This document shows, one piece after another, positions 25,930 to 37,550 of a stretch of DNA of 64,000 nucleotides. Position numbers and translations under genes: made by a program. Positions within the stretch are counted from its first letter, which is position 1; each line of letters starts with the position of its first letter. The notes beneath the pieces were generated by a model. That model was not told where the DNA came from, made no database searches, and was given only the letters and a program-made list of their open reading frames with translations. Origin of the DNA: Aurifilum marmelostoma (lineage: Eukaryota > Ascomycota > Sordariomycetes > Diaporthales > Cryphonectriaceae); contig JAMXSV010000010.1 in assembly GCA_027559495.1 (NCBI GenBank), positions 1,736,001 to 1,800,000 on the forward strand. Reading direction: 5' to 3'.

Positions 25930-26588
25930 GGCCACTGCACGCCCTGTTGAAAGATGTGTCGAGCCTCTAGCAGTGGCTGGCTACAAGTATATCTCTGTTT
26001 CTGACGATCATCGTGCCCTTATTTTTTCTACTCGCAAAGTGTCCATGCTTTGGATATAGGTAGCCGCGCATGAGAAGGTCTTGAAATAACAAGTTAGAGT
26101 ATCATACGGCTACCTGGGTAATATTGAGTAATTACTTGTGAGCTATGAGGCCATGCGGCAACAGCATGATAAGGAGAGGCAAGATATAAACAACTGGTAT
26201 TTTCAGTCTTGATTCACCTGGGCTGAACGCCGGCTCAGAATGAGTAGAAGGTGTCAGATGACCGCTGCGGACGTGATAAACAAGCGTGCCCTGCCGATTT
26301 GGGAAGACTAATGCAAGTGGAATCCTACAACTCCCTCCGTTTAGTGAGTCATCGCGCCTCGGATTGGCTCTGAGAAATGTAAGCGCTGTACCTCAACTCT
26401 CATAACCTTCGAACGCAAGAGGCCACCCGCACCTTCTGTACCTTTTTGACAAAGCGCGGACTCCTCCACCTCTTACCGAGTATATGGTCTCTGGACGTCC
26501 GCTCACTTCGAGAGGGCAGAATATATACAGAAGGGTCCAGGCGTTCCGAGAAAAAAAAGCCGCATTTACTATCCTCGTCATCATAAAA
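25930..26588. other. Intergenic
   Basis: No gene seen. An A/T-rich motif AATATATACA near 26520 lies about 70 bp before the acetyltransferase ATG and may be its TATA-like element. Confidence 0.35.
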
Positions 26589-27465
26589 ATGCCTCTCCAG
26601 GTGGTCCCCGCCGGTGCGGCCGACATGTACCGCTCAGCCGTGATCGAGAACCATGCCTACTCTCCCCTCGAGACGAATGACGTCTTATTCCCCGGCCCGC
26701 TGCCTGCAGATATCCTCAAGTACCGCGCCGGGGACCTCGAGAGAGAAGCCGAAGATCCAAATGTATCTTGCTACAAGGTCATAGATACAGACATTGAAGG
26801 TGATGGAAATGAGCAGATGATCTCATTTGCGAAATGGTAATTCTTTTCCTGCGAGGCGCATCGTATCTCTCCCCTCCGTGTTATTGAAGTGTGCGCGTTC
26901 CGACAAGGCTTATTGATACATGACAATTTCCTCAATCAGGACTGTATATGAGCACAACAACCCTGTCAAGCCGGGATCGCCGCGAACCGTCCCGCCAGGA
27001 GCCAACGCAGAGGCCTGTGAGCTCTTGTTTGGGGGTCTCGACAAGCTTAAGCCAAAGCATATTGGAGACAGGCCCCATATCTGTACGCCTTTCTCCTTCT
27101 CTGTCTCGTTCACTAGACCCGTCCCATTCAATTTTTTTTTAAACTGGGCCTTGCTCTGGGCACGAGCAAATAATTATGGAGGGCATAATCTTCTGTAGGG
27201 ATTACTGACAGCAGCAACCACAGTCTTCGGCCTGTTCCACACAGAACCCGAGCATCAAGGCCGCGGCGCCGGCACTCTGCTCTTGAAGAAGTGCATTGAA
27301 ATATCGCAGGACAAGGGGCTGCCTGTCTATCTCAACGCCTCAGAGCTAGGCCATAATATGTATCTGAAGCATGGCTTCCGCGATCTGGAGGAAATGGTGA
27401 CGGATTTCAGCAAGTGGGGTGTAGAGAAGCCGCATTTAGTATGGGCTATGATCAGAGATCCTTGA
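26589..27465 (+). CDS. GNAT-family N-acetyltransferase
   Basis: Predicted acetyl-CoA-dependent acetyltransferase acting on a small molecule or peptide amine; substrate unknown. Three exons (26589-26836, 26940-27082 and 27224-27465) join in phase to 210 residues. The acetyl-CoA pyrophosphate-binding segment reads HTEPEHQGRGAGTLLLKKC, an almost ideal motif A (Q/RxxGxG/A). Motif B follows as LPVYLNASELGHNMYLKHGF. The N-terminal half (AFSPLETNDVLFPGPL-like, here AYSPLETNDVLFPGPL) is usual for fungal GNATs of this size. No signal peptide; cytosolic by default. Confidence 0.82.
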
Positions 27466-28961
27466 TGTCCTCAGCAGCTCGTATAGCCTTGCAAGTCATA
27501 TGGTTCTTTGGGTGGCCTCGTCATTTCTTCCCGGGCCCTTGCTCCTTGATCAGCGCTTCTTGGGCCACAAAGGGTCAAGTTTCCAGACAAGCAATGAACA
27601 AATATTACCGCTTAACATGAAACTTGTCGATGCTACAGTAATGCACCGGATTTTCAGCAGAACGCTAGTGATTTAGTGCCCGAGAGTCGTCTCTCACTGT
27701 CACTGTAAACTGACGCTCGGCAACTAACGCATTCTTCTGCACTAATGCAACGTCTTGCAGCGCACCCAGTCACAGTCCTCAGGGCCACTATGTTCGTGAC
27801 GTTGTGTTATTCATAGAGAATGCTCTACCTCTAGCCACAGTGTGATTGACATGTAACTGGCATTTGTCCAATTCTTCACCACCTGTCGCCGTTCTGTCGT
27901 CACCCACGCCCGGTCCAGCACGTGAATACGTTCATACAATAGCTCATCATAGCAAGTATCATGGAACCATAGAATGTAGTGTCCACTCTGAGGCTGTATG
28001 CTACCGATCAACATTGATGGAAAGGCTGAAGACCATAGAGGGGGGAGGGTGTGAGAGTAGAGACTAGTCGCACACCAGGTTTGGTTAGGAGTGACGACAG
28101 GGATGTTCCAGGGGGCCTCCGCGGCGTCAACTCTCGTGGTGTGCGACTAGTTTTTGTGAACTAGCTTTGCTCTTCATTTCATCACTAGCGTGCATTTCCA
28201 ATGGCTTCTTCGCCTGTATCGAATCTCGCATCGCCTGAGGGGTGTGTGTGTATAAGGAGGAAGTCCTGCGTATTCCAGTTTGAGTGACCTGAACCTTAAC
28301 CAAGCAGAGGTTTTCGAGTATGCACGCCCCGGCAACGAGAGAAAAAGATAGCATATATCAAACCCGATCGCGGGCACGGGTGATTCCCCAGTCGAAGTAG
28401 TTGCTTGCTAGCTCGCCAGTTGCGTAGGGTGGGGAAGAGAAGGTCATCCAAACTGTTTACGTGCGCACGGCATAAGACATGGGACAACGGAGCCGGCATC
28501 AGGAGTCCGCGTGCAGCATGTCATGCCCCGATTGCCGGAGAGCTTGTGCGGCTCGGAGGGTCATGTCATCGAAATCGAACACAGGGGAGCTTTCCTTCTC
28601 CTGGGATTTGCCAACTTCTTGACCCGCTGTTGCGCAGAGAAAGATTGAGGGGTGGCTCCCGGGGCGGGGAGGGGGGTGAGTGGGAAGCAAGGCGTTCGAG
28701 CCGAGCTGGGCTGTCTCACGCTAAAATCGATGTTTGGGCTGTCCTGCAGGCTTGGTAGCTTGTTGTACGTCCATATTGACAAGGTGGACTAAGTGATGGT
28801 CCATGAATTTCTGCACAGGAAGTCCGGGGTAGGGGTGCTCAGAGTAAGTCATAGGTGCATATGAGGTGCATAGGGTGAGGTTGGATTCAGCAGGGGTGGT
28901 CGAGGAAAGCCCGGCCCCTTATTGGTCAGGCTGACTTACATACGCCTTAGGTTGGGACCCG
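27466..28961. other. Intergenic
   Basis: No supported gene. Several short frames on both strands lack ATG starts or any family feature. Confidence 0.35.
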
Positions 28962-28969
28962 TATAAAAG
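28962..28969 (+). promoter_or_regulatory. TATA box upstream of 29216 gene
   Basis: TATAAAAG in a GC-rich setting, followed within 30-60 bp by a pyrimidine-rich stretch suited to transcription start. The first ATG after it (29022) opens only a short frame; the proposed gene starts at 29216. Confidence 0.4.
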
Positions 28970-29215
28970 CCGCGCACCTCCTCACTCTTCTTTCCCATCT
29001 TTCCTCCTCTTTCATCCATCAATGCCACAAACCCATCAGAATTGTCCCTTATATCATCTCGAAACTTCAAGAGATCCCACAAGTCATCAAGCCGGAGACA
29101 TATAAGGCCACTGGACCATTCAAACTCCCCACCCAACACACACCACGCCCTCAGTGAGGACTCTCCCCCTTCTCCCACAAGGCTGTTCTGGTCACGCTTG
29201 ACCTTTCCCCTTGCC

Positions 29216-29861
29216 ATGTCGTCCCAAGCTCCCTCGCGTGACCACTTGGTCCCGGCATCCTCCACATATGCTTCACCTTTCCCCTCTGTCACGTCTCATG
29301 GTCCTTATCGTCATCGTTCATCATCAAAGAGAAGGCTCCCAGGCACACATCGTCCAAGAGTACCTATGGTGCCTCGCAATGGCACAAGAAAGCCTCTTGA
29401 AGACGTGACTGACGTCGTGCTATCGGCGGAGTACCCCTCCTGCTCATCGGGTCGACCACTGGGTCCCCCCCCTCTCGTCTGCTGCCAGGTCCTATGTGGC
29501 ACCCGACAACAGAAGGCTCATGTCATCTCACGTGGCCGAGTCGGTGTCTAGCCATCAGTACCAAATTCACGAGGGAAGCTTCAAGAATGTGCACTGGGCT
29601 GACCTTGAAGGACGAAGCCTGGTGCAGTCGACGCCGCCTAGGACGCCGCTGATTGGCCGGCTCGAGTCTCCTGAGCTGGAACCGATCAAGGAGGCCAGTC
29701 ACTTCTGTGACTGCTGTCCGAGTGAGAGAAATTATCAAGAAGGACGTGTAAAAATGGACTCCCAAAGTATGTCTAATACCACTGGCGTCATTGACGATTC
29801 CCTTGATCGTCGTCGTCGTCGTCGTCGTTGTCGGCAGGAGAGTCGGGGTCAAGATGACTAA
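29216..29861 (+). CDS. Hypothetical fungal protein, frame broken at a C8 run
   Basis: I do not recognise a family. One frame runs from ATG 29216 (MSSQAPSRDHLVPASSTY) to a run of eight C at 29465-29472. A different frame then continues without stop to 29861 (SHVAESVSSHQYQIHEGSF, NVHWADLEGRSLVQSTPPRTP). Dropping one C joins both halves into about 214 residues with uniform Ser/Pro/His-rich character, ending in an Arg-rich stretch from a CGT repeat at 29807-29828. No intron can bridge them, because the only nearby GT...AG pair is 22 nt apart. Either a homopolymer over-call or a genuine frameshift. No signal peptide or membrane segment. Confidence 0.45.
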
Positions 29862-31273
29862 GCCATACTGACCAATGATAAGTCGAAGCTGCAGTTGCTC
29901 ATATTGGTGGAGCACCCAACCATGCCTCTCATCCTCCTCGCCATCAAAGAGATGCCAGCCGAGGAGGACCGATACTGCGCAGATCTGAAGGACGTAGACT
30001 TCGACGAGGGATGGATGATTAAGTCTTGGTGATGTTGCTTGAGCAGCAAGATCCTGGTGGACTGGTGGGAACGAGGGATTCGAGTGGTACACCTGGTTTG
30101 CTTGATGTGTGTGCTGTTTGTGTTATGTACCTTTTCAAGATTGTCATGAATGTTGTGTCGCCTGCCAAAACGTGCAACTGTTGTGCAAACATCTGTCAGA
30201 CCCCGAACGACCCGCACTCAGGGCCACACCCGCATGTTTGTAGACCGTTCAGAACGTGTGCCGTGCGTGCTCATGCGGCAGTCACGAGGCTCGAGAGACC
30301 TTTGACAGCGCCGTCTTCGGCGAATATCTAGAGACTCTAGGGTGTCTCCAGAACTCTCAGTCACAATTCGACTCGGGGAACGAGGTGGCCGCGGGTTCTG
30401 GATGAGGCAGTAGACAGCGATGGATGGAGGATTGCTCGAGACGAGGTTGGAGGTTGAAAGTGGGGCTCGACACCTTTCCAGGCAGCAGTGTGCACCAGAT
30501 TACGTAATGACCCTAACCCAGAGTACAGTAGCCAATGGTCATGCATTTCAGCTTGGTAGCATCTAGAGCAGACATCAGTAACGCTGCCGTCTTCTTTCGC
30601 GTTGACGTCTTCAACAACCGACCAGATCCTCGATCCTGTCACGTCACCGCTTACATAGATGCTGTGTCAATGACGTCGTCACGGTTGTACATGATGGTGC
30701 TACCATTCGAAATCGATACCCGAGGGCGCTGCTTCACTGGTGTCCTCACCGCTGCGAAGCATCTGCTTCATTGCCCTCAACCTTGACATCAGATCTGACC
30801 TCGAGATGGACTTCTTTACAGGATGGACAAAGGCTTGTTGGAACTCGTTGATATCAACCGCCGGTGTCGGGCGGAAGTCCATTGTTTGTGGGATGCACGA
30901 AATGGAACTGTGCCACCCACAGCTTCGTCTCCCTCGCAAGCTGGCATGGTTGCTTCCGACTTCACTTAGAGCAATTTTCTGACTCCATAACACTTGCGGC
31001 GCTCTATACCGCTCTTCATCCCAAGCCAGAGGAGTTGCAAATCCCCGGGGAAGTGACGGCTCACCGACGGCCTCACGCAGATATGTTTGCTATACCAGTG
31101 CCCGCCCAGCTGACATGCGTGGGCCTGGTAGCAGGGAGAACTGGTAGCAGCCACTACATATAAAGCTTGAACCACAGAGTCCTTTCTATGAACTGTCGAT
31201 AGCGTGATTCTAGGCCCCACCAAGCATCAAATATTCTCCTAAACTCACCTATTCCCCCCCGTGGACCTCTAGG
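29862..31273. other. Intergenic, one weak ORF
   Basis: Spacer before the subtilase gene. Apart from the small minus-strand frame at 30700-30882, reported separately, I see no coding signal. Confidence 0.35.
30700..30882 (-). CDS. Small hypothetical ORF (60 aa), weak
   Basis: ATG-started frame encoding MDFRPTPAVDINEFQQAFVH followed by a basic, Ser-rich stretch and a short C-terminus ending IDFEW. The composition is protein-like (amphipathic, few rare residues), but there is no family match, and I cannot show that it is transcribed. It might be an exon of a larger gene. Confidence 0.2.
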   Translation of the reverse strand: MDFRPTPAVDINEFQQAFVHPVKKSISRSDLMSRLRAMKQMLRSGEDTSEAAPSGIDFEW

Positions 31274-34200
31274 ATGCGCGCGGCTTTCGTAACGGCAGCG
31301 TTCATAAGCACTGCCCTCGGTGGGCACAGTATGAACTTGACATCGGTGGCTGAGGACCCCCTTGTTGCTGGAGCCTACATAGTAGAGTTTGTGGATGGCC
31401 ATGTCTGTTCTTTCTGACATACCAATATATTCTTTAGAGCTTTGCTGACTGTACTAAAGGATAATACATCGTTCTATCATGTTCTGGGCGCCAGTGGGAT
31501 TACTGTCACTTCGCGGATGACCATCAATTCCACGGTGTTCAGCGGAGCCTCATTCAGTATCATGGACCTGACCAGCGAGATGCAGCAAGTCGCTATGATC
31601 TCAGTACTACCAGCTGTCAGGCAGATGTGGCCTGTGAGGAGGTATTCGCTTCCTGTACCTATGAGGAACAGCACTGTGCCAAACCCGATGGCATCAGGCA
31701 ATATAGTCCTCGACGACGAGGACTTGGTCAGCATAGTGGACGATTTCTCACCCCATGTGATGACCCAAGTCGACAAACTCCATGCTGAAGGCTGTGAGTT
31801 ATTTTGGAGAAACATTTGTTGGCCTTCTCCCCTTCCATCCATCAGATGAATATTCTCTCAAACAATACTGAACCAACTTCTTGGCTCCTCCACGGAACAT
31901 GTTTTTTTTTTTTTTTTTTTTTTTTTTGCATCGTCTGATATCAATTTATTACAGATTTTGGGAACAGCATTCGCATCGGAATCGTGGATACAGGTGTTGA
32001 CTACCGACATCCCGCCCTTGGAGGATGCTTTGGCAAGGATTGCCTTATTGAATATGGCTATGACTTGGTCGGCGATAGCTGGACTGGTTTTGGTACTCCT
32101 GAACCAGACCCTGACCCATATGACGAATGCCTCGGGCATGGAACGCACGTCAGTGGGATCATTGCAGCTCAAAAGAACAGGATGAACTTCACTGGCGTCG
32201 CTCCCGGCGTCAAACTCGGGATGTACAAGGTTTTCAGCTGCGAAGGCCTCACAACAACAACAGATGTGCTCATCTCGGCCTTTGGAATGGCATTCGATGA
32301 CGGCAGTGATATCATCACGGCGTCCATTGGAGGCCCTGGGGGTTGGAGCGAGACACCATTCGGGGTAGTGGTTAGTCGTATCGTCAGCGTAAGTCTCTCT
32401 TGGAAAAAGGGGGCAAATTCCTCATTCATTTCTAACGATCTGCATCCTCCATGCTCTGGTCCTCACCATGCACTGCTGACCACTTGTATTCCAGGAGGGC
32501 GTCCCATGCACTCTGGCTGCTGGTAACGACGGCTATTCTGGTCTGTTCACAGCCAGCGATGCTGCAGACGGGACCGACGTCACGGCAGTGGCTTCCTTTG
32601 ACAACACACTCACTCCTTATTTCCTACCGCGAGGTACCTACATCACTTCAACCGAATATAATAACACCACTGAGCCCGGCGCCTTCTCATGGCTGCCTGG
32701 CCCTTTTGGTTTTCCGAACGCCACTCTTGCTCTCAAAGCTTTGAGCAGCAACGCAGCCGTGGCGAATGACGCTTGCTCGAGCCTCGGAACAGACACTGGT
32801 GACCTATCCGAATACGTAGTTCTTATTCGCCTTGGTGGATGCGACCCTTCAGTCAAGGCTAAGAATGCCCAATTATTTGGAGCACATTCTATCTTGTTCT
32901 ATGCAGACATCTTCGAAGAGTAAGTCTGGCACACTTCGAATTCGATGCGTTGGATTAACATGATAGCAGCTTCGGTCCTACCGATGTTTGGTTTCCAGAT
33001 ATGACGCCTATGTCAGTCGCGACTATCACGCCTGCGCAAGGCGCCAAATTTGTCCAGCTGCTCAAGGACGGTTCACATGTTCAGCTCACCTTTGGTGATC
33101 CATCTCAGGCTGAGGTCGTCTTTAAACAGGTGCCCAACCGTCTGACAGGCGGATTTGCCAGTTACTACACCAGCTGGGGTCCAACTTGGGAACTGGCTTT
33201 CTATCCTTCTGTTGCAGCTCCAGGCGGGCATATTCTTTCCACCTTTCCCCTCAACCAGGGCGCTTATGCAGTATTCTCGGGCACGTCAATGTGAGCATCC
33301 ATTTCCAATATTTATCTTATGCATGTCACAAGGGCAGCAGGCAGAGTACAAGACCTGATCGATCCTCTAGGGCGACACCATTTGTGGCAGGGGTGTACGC
33401 GCTTCTAATGCAGATTCGAGGGACCAAGCGCAACCCTGCGGAACTCGCGAGGATCATAAGCAGTACCTCCAAAGCCAATCTCTGGAACGATGGGACCGGC
33501 ACCATCAACGGACTAGCACCCACAGCCCAACAAGGATCCGGCCTCATACAGGCATACGACGCCGCATTTACGACTACACTGGTGGACTCGACTGGTATCT
33601 CATTCAATGACACAGAGAATCAGCCCCCTAATGCTACCTTCACAGTCCAAAACCTCGCGGGCGAGACTGTGACGTACCGCATCTCCCACTCTCCTGCACT
33701 TAGCATGTACACGCTTGATTGGATGACTTCATACCCTGAGAGCTTCCCCAACCGTATCTTTGCAGCCAGCGCAGGGGCGGCATTTTCAGAGAAGCTGGTG
33801 AACATCCCGGCCGGTGGTCGCGCCGAGATCACCGTCACCTTGACAACACAAAATCTTGTACACGACGGTCCATTGTTGCCTGTCTACGGCGGATACTTTG
33901 TCCTCAACAGCTCCAACAACGAAAACCTGACGATCCCGTACCTTGGCGTAGCTGGGAGCATGAAACACGCCGTGGTCCTGGACCAAGGCAACAACGCTCT
34001 GCCGATTCATCCGGATGACAATGTGCTCGCCGAAGCGGCCGCTGTGACCTACACAGTCCCTTACCCAACCATCGGCAATACCGCAAACCTATCCTACAAT
34101 GTCGGTTATCCGTGGATACCGGCTCGCCTCGACTTCGGCACCCGCATGCTTCGCGCAGACGTCGTACCGTTGTCCCAGAACTACTCGGGCCCAACCACCG

Positions 34201-34460
34201 TCGTCGCCGGGACCACGATCGCAGGCAGCGTGTGGGGCTATCCGCGAGAGTATCTCAGTGGCCGCTATGAGGGGTCTGTCGTCTTCACCGGCCTGCTTTC
34301 AGATGGGAGGGCGGTTCCTGAGGGGCGGTATGCGCTTTACCTGAGGGCGTTGAGTATTTTTGGGGATCCGAACGATATCAATGACTGGCAGGGAATGACC
34401 AAGATCCCCTTCGAATTGAATTACCAAAGGGCGGTTGAGACCCCTATTGATCAGAGCTAG
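31274..34460 (+). CDS. Secreted subtilisin-like serine protease with PA domain
   Basis: Extracellular S8 protease. Six exons (31274-31386, 31438-31793, 31955-32388, 32495-32919, 32970-33290 and 33371-34460) give 912 residues with consistent phases. Signal peptide MRAAFVTAAFISTALG is followed by an I9-like propeptide (ITVTSRMTINSTVFSGASFS, SVLPAVRQMWPV). Catalytic triad: D168 (GIVDTGVDYRHP), H218 (GHGTHVSG), S549 (GTSMATPFVAG). AAGNDG supplies the oxyanion Asn. A protease-associated insert lies at about residues 370-470 (YVVLIRLGGCDPSVKAKNAQ). The last 350 residues form a Fn3-like C-terminal region (TYRISHSPALSMYTL). Intron 1 uses donor GTTTGT. It shortens the usual YIVEF(E/D)xG start of the propeptide, but is the only phase-consistent choice I found. 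Intron 2 contains T26 at 31902-31927. Confidence 0.9.
31902..31927 (+). repeat. T26 homopolymer inside subtilase intron 2
   Basis: Twenty-six consecutive T about 25 bp before the acceptor (AG at 31953-31954). It lies in the polypyrimidine position of the intron, so it may be tolerated or even help splicing. Confidence 0.85.
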
Positions 34461-35071
34461 CAGGAGTGATATTGTTGCCAGAGAGGAAGATGGGTGTAAG
34501 CCCATAGTAAGTCACTTATCAAGAGGAGACAACAACCGAACTCGCTACTTTCTATAACTTCATGGTCTCGAGCCAAGCTGGTTTCTCAGCAGGGAGAGCA
34601 CATGCCACACGATCTTCTTTTAGATTTCCAAGGAAAATTTTGACGTGAAAGAAACCCCTGGCATCTTGTCGAGTGAGATGGCAAGAACAAAGGTTCCAGC
34701 CGCTTTTTGAAGGAGCGTTGGCTGTCCAATGATGCGCCCCCCTCGTGGCGCCCACCTCTTGGCGCTTGTGGCCATCCTAAGGAAGCCCTACACGCCAATC
34801 GTTCTTGCTTGTGTACATTAAAGTCTTGCAGTCACAGCACCTGCTCTTGAATCTGATTAATGGTGAGAAGGTACAGGGGATGTTTGTTTCCCCCTTTCTC
34901 TTACCAAAAGAGCCAAGCACAAAGACAAGTGTGTTGTTCTCTGCCCGGGGCTATCTTCCCTCACTCGGGCATGCGCCTCTGCTTTCATTACCAGTGCAGA
35001 ACTCTAGCAATACCAGCTCAAGGAGGATTCTGGAAAGCAGAAAACCAACACTACGGAAGCCACTGGACTAA
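34461..35071. other. Intergenic
   Basis: Short spacer between the subtilase and the CAP gene, both on the plus strand. No gene seen. Confidence 0.4.
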
Positions 35072-35931
35072 ATGCAGACAACTCTGGCTCTTGCAGGCCT
35101 CGTCGGCCTCACCACCGGCATCACCATCACTCTAGCCCCGACCACAACGATTACTTACATCGAGACAGCCACCCCCGTGATCGCCTCTGAAGCGCCGCAG
35201 TTCACCAATGATGCCGCCTTTACATCTGCTGTGCTGAACAGCACCAATTATGTCCGAAAGGAATTCGATGCCGACTCCCTCTCGTGGAACCAGACCCTGG
35301 CGGACTTTGCGTCGTCCTACCTGCAGTCGATGGGATCCTTCTCCCCTGACAGTGGGGCCGAGTGTAATTTCTCGCATTCCGGCGGGCCGTATGGGGAGAA
35401 TTTGGCCATTGGGTGTGATGATGTGACGGGATGTGTTGACTTGTGTGAGTACATGTGGTCCTTTCGCCGAGCCTCAATATTTTTCCCCTGGATGCGCCAT
35501 GCGCCATCCTTTTAGACTCGCGGCTTGTGCTCATGGCTTTAACTTTGAAGACGTCGTATTCCTGTACACCTCTATTATGAGTCTAGGAGTGTTTGTTCCC
35601 TTGCAATCTAGAGCTGACACTGGACTCTCTAGGGGCCGACGAGGTGAAAGAGTACAACTATAACAACCCAGGCTTCAGTGAGCAGACGGGCCACTTCACT
35701 CAACTGGTCTGGAAGAACAGCACAACGGTGGGATGTGGCAGTCGACTTTGTGGCACTCGAGGCTGGTTTCTCGTTTGCGAGTACTGGCCACGTGGAAATA
35801 TAGCCGGACAGTATGGTCTGGAAGTCGGTCGGCAGGTTAACGGGTCCAGCTTGACCAACGCTACGTCGTCGAGACGACTGTGGTACGTGGTCTACCTGGT
35901 ATCCATAACTGTGCTGTGGCTGACATTTTGA
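35072..35931 (+). CDS. Secreted CAP/SCP/PR-1 domain protein
   Basis: Cysteine-rich secretory protein of the CAP superfamily; fungal relatives (Pry proteins) bind sterols or fatty acids and act outside the cell or at the wall. Two exons, 35072-35444 and 35633-35931, give 223 residues. Signal peptide MQTTLALAGLVGLTTGITIT. Domain blocks in order: VLNSTNYVRKEFDADSLSWN, GGPYGENLAIGC, GHFTQLVWKNSTTVGCG (CAP1 signature) and LVCEYWPRGNIAGQY (CAP2 signature). The protein ends in a hydrophobic segment (YVVYLVSITVLWLTF) after a Ser/Thr-rich linker. That suggests a GPI-anchor signal or C-terminal membrane anchor, unlike most soluble CAP proteins. Confidence 0.88.
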
Positions 35932-36531
35932 TTCAGGGGCCCCGGGGGATCAAAATACCACCATCGCCGACCAGGCATGATGACTCATGGGGTCATCTTG
36001 TGATGTGGGTGGAAGAAGTCGGTCAGTGATGGAAATGGTCTTGAGCAATGGCAGGCATCCTTTCTGAACTTGGAACGAATAATTCTTTTCTGGGGTACGG
36101 CTCCTATTTTTACATCTTGTTGCATTGTATCCGTTACGTTATGGGGGCCTTCTAAGACTGTTGTTATCGAGACATGGGTAGACTAAACATGTCAACAAGG
36201 CTGTGCAGGCTGACGTGCTGTGGATTTTGCAAACAATAGAAAAGGGGGACTGTACATTGCTGAAAATACCAAAGAGTGGCATAGGACAGTTATGCATACC
36301 AAGAGTCAATAGGACAATCACATGAATTACGATCCGATGCTCACAGAGCCTAATAATTAATTACTATAATTGGTAGCAAAGAGCCGGTGAAAGTGGACGA
36401 ATGTCATTCAAAGTTCTATGATGATGAGGGATCGACTTTTTGTATCTGATCTAATTACCATATGCGACATTGGGCACATAGGAGAGAATGGCACCTCACC
36501 AGGTGCTGCTTCTCCCTCCGGCCTCCATTCC
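35932..36531. other. Intergenic between convergent genes
   Basis: 3' ends of the CAP gene (plus) and BYS1-like gene (minus) face each other here. AT-rich, no gene seen. Confidence 0.4.
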
Positions 36532-37550
36532 TCACTCAGAATCGTCCACCTCATCTTCCTCGAGGTCATAAAACGCAACATACCCCTTCTCACGCAAACC
36601 GCAGTTCTCCTGACACTTGGCTTCCGTGTCCCAGTCGGGCTTGTCAAGATCCCACTGCTGATCTTGCCACTCGATCAGGTCCTTACCCGTGGCGGCGCCT
36701 TCCTCACGGCTGTTGACTTTTTTCGGTGACGGCGGGTGGCCAGGTGTTGGGGGGTAAGGTGGCAGTGGATCAGGAGGGTGGTATGGAGGGTCGTAAGGAG
36801 GAGGAGGAGGAGGTGGTGGTGGAGGAGGTGGAGGAGGTGGTGGTGGAGGTGGACGAGGGGGATCATATGGTGGATCGTAAGGTGGTGGTGGTGGTGGAGG
36901 AGGAGGGGGAGGCGGATGGGAAGGAGGGGGGAGGATAGTAATGTTCTGGTGGTGGTTTGTAAGGAGGGTCAGGATGTGGCTTATAAGGGGGGGTCTGGGG
37001 GTGGGTGATAGTCTCCTGCACAGAGGATGAGATACAAATCCTCCTTGGAGCTGCAGCACTTCTTGTCATGATCGTCTTTGCCGCATCCTGTCATGAGATA
37101 TTAGTATCAGACCCTACAAAAAAAGGATAGAGGTGGGAACCACTCGCCATCATCCAGGATCTCCTTGGGACACTCGTCGTCCTCGCTCTTGAGGACGAGT
37201 TTGTGGCCGGCGAACGGGTGCCCGTACTTGTCGTACAGGTCGTAGTAGACCTTTCCATAGTCATCCAGCTTGTAGTAGAAGACTAGCTTGTCGCAGTCCT
37301 CATAGTAGTCCTCCTTGTCCTTGACAATCTCCAGGGCGACACCTCCACCCTTGCTGAACTCCTCGCAGTACTCCTCGCCACACCCGATCTTGAAGGGGCC
37401 GTCTGTGTCCCAGGCGACGGACCACAGGAACACGTCGTAGGGACACTTGTTGATCACCTTGGCGTGGCCGCGGTAGTCATAGTCACCGCCCGCCGTGACG
37501 CCTGTCGCGGCCGTGATGAGGCCCGCGAGGGCGTATTGGACAATATGCAT
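36532..37550 (-). CDS. Secreted BYS1-like protein with proline-rich tail
   Basis: Signal peptide MHIVQYALAGLITAATGVTA, then a BYS1/thaumatin-like domain (VINKCPYDVFLWSVAWDTDG, GHPFAGHKLVL, DDECPKEI, KKCCSSKEDLYLILCA). BYS1 of Blastomyces is a yeast-phase secreted protein of unknown biochemistry. Exon 1 is 37550-37148. The best phase-keeping intron starts GC (GCGAGT, 37147) and ends at the AG of 37089-37088, after a TACTAAT branch site. Exon 2 then encodes PPYKPHPDPPYKPPPEHYY, long Pro runs with PPYDPPYDPP, and an acidic Cys-containing end (EAKCQENCGLREKGYVAFYD). Two G/C runs (36987-36993 and 36926-36931) each need one base less to keep this frame. Without that correction the protein ends after DYHPPPDPPL. 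The tail is therefore uncertain; the BYS1-like part is firmer. Confidence 0.65.
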
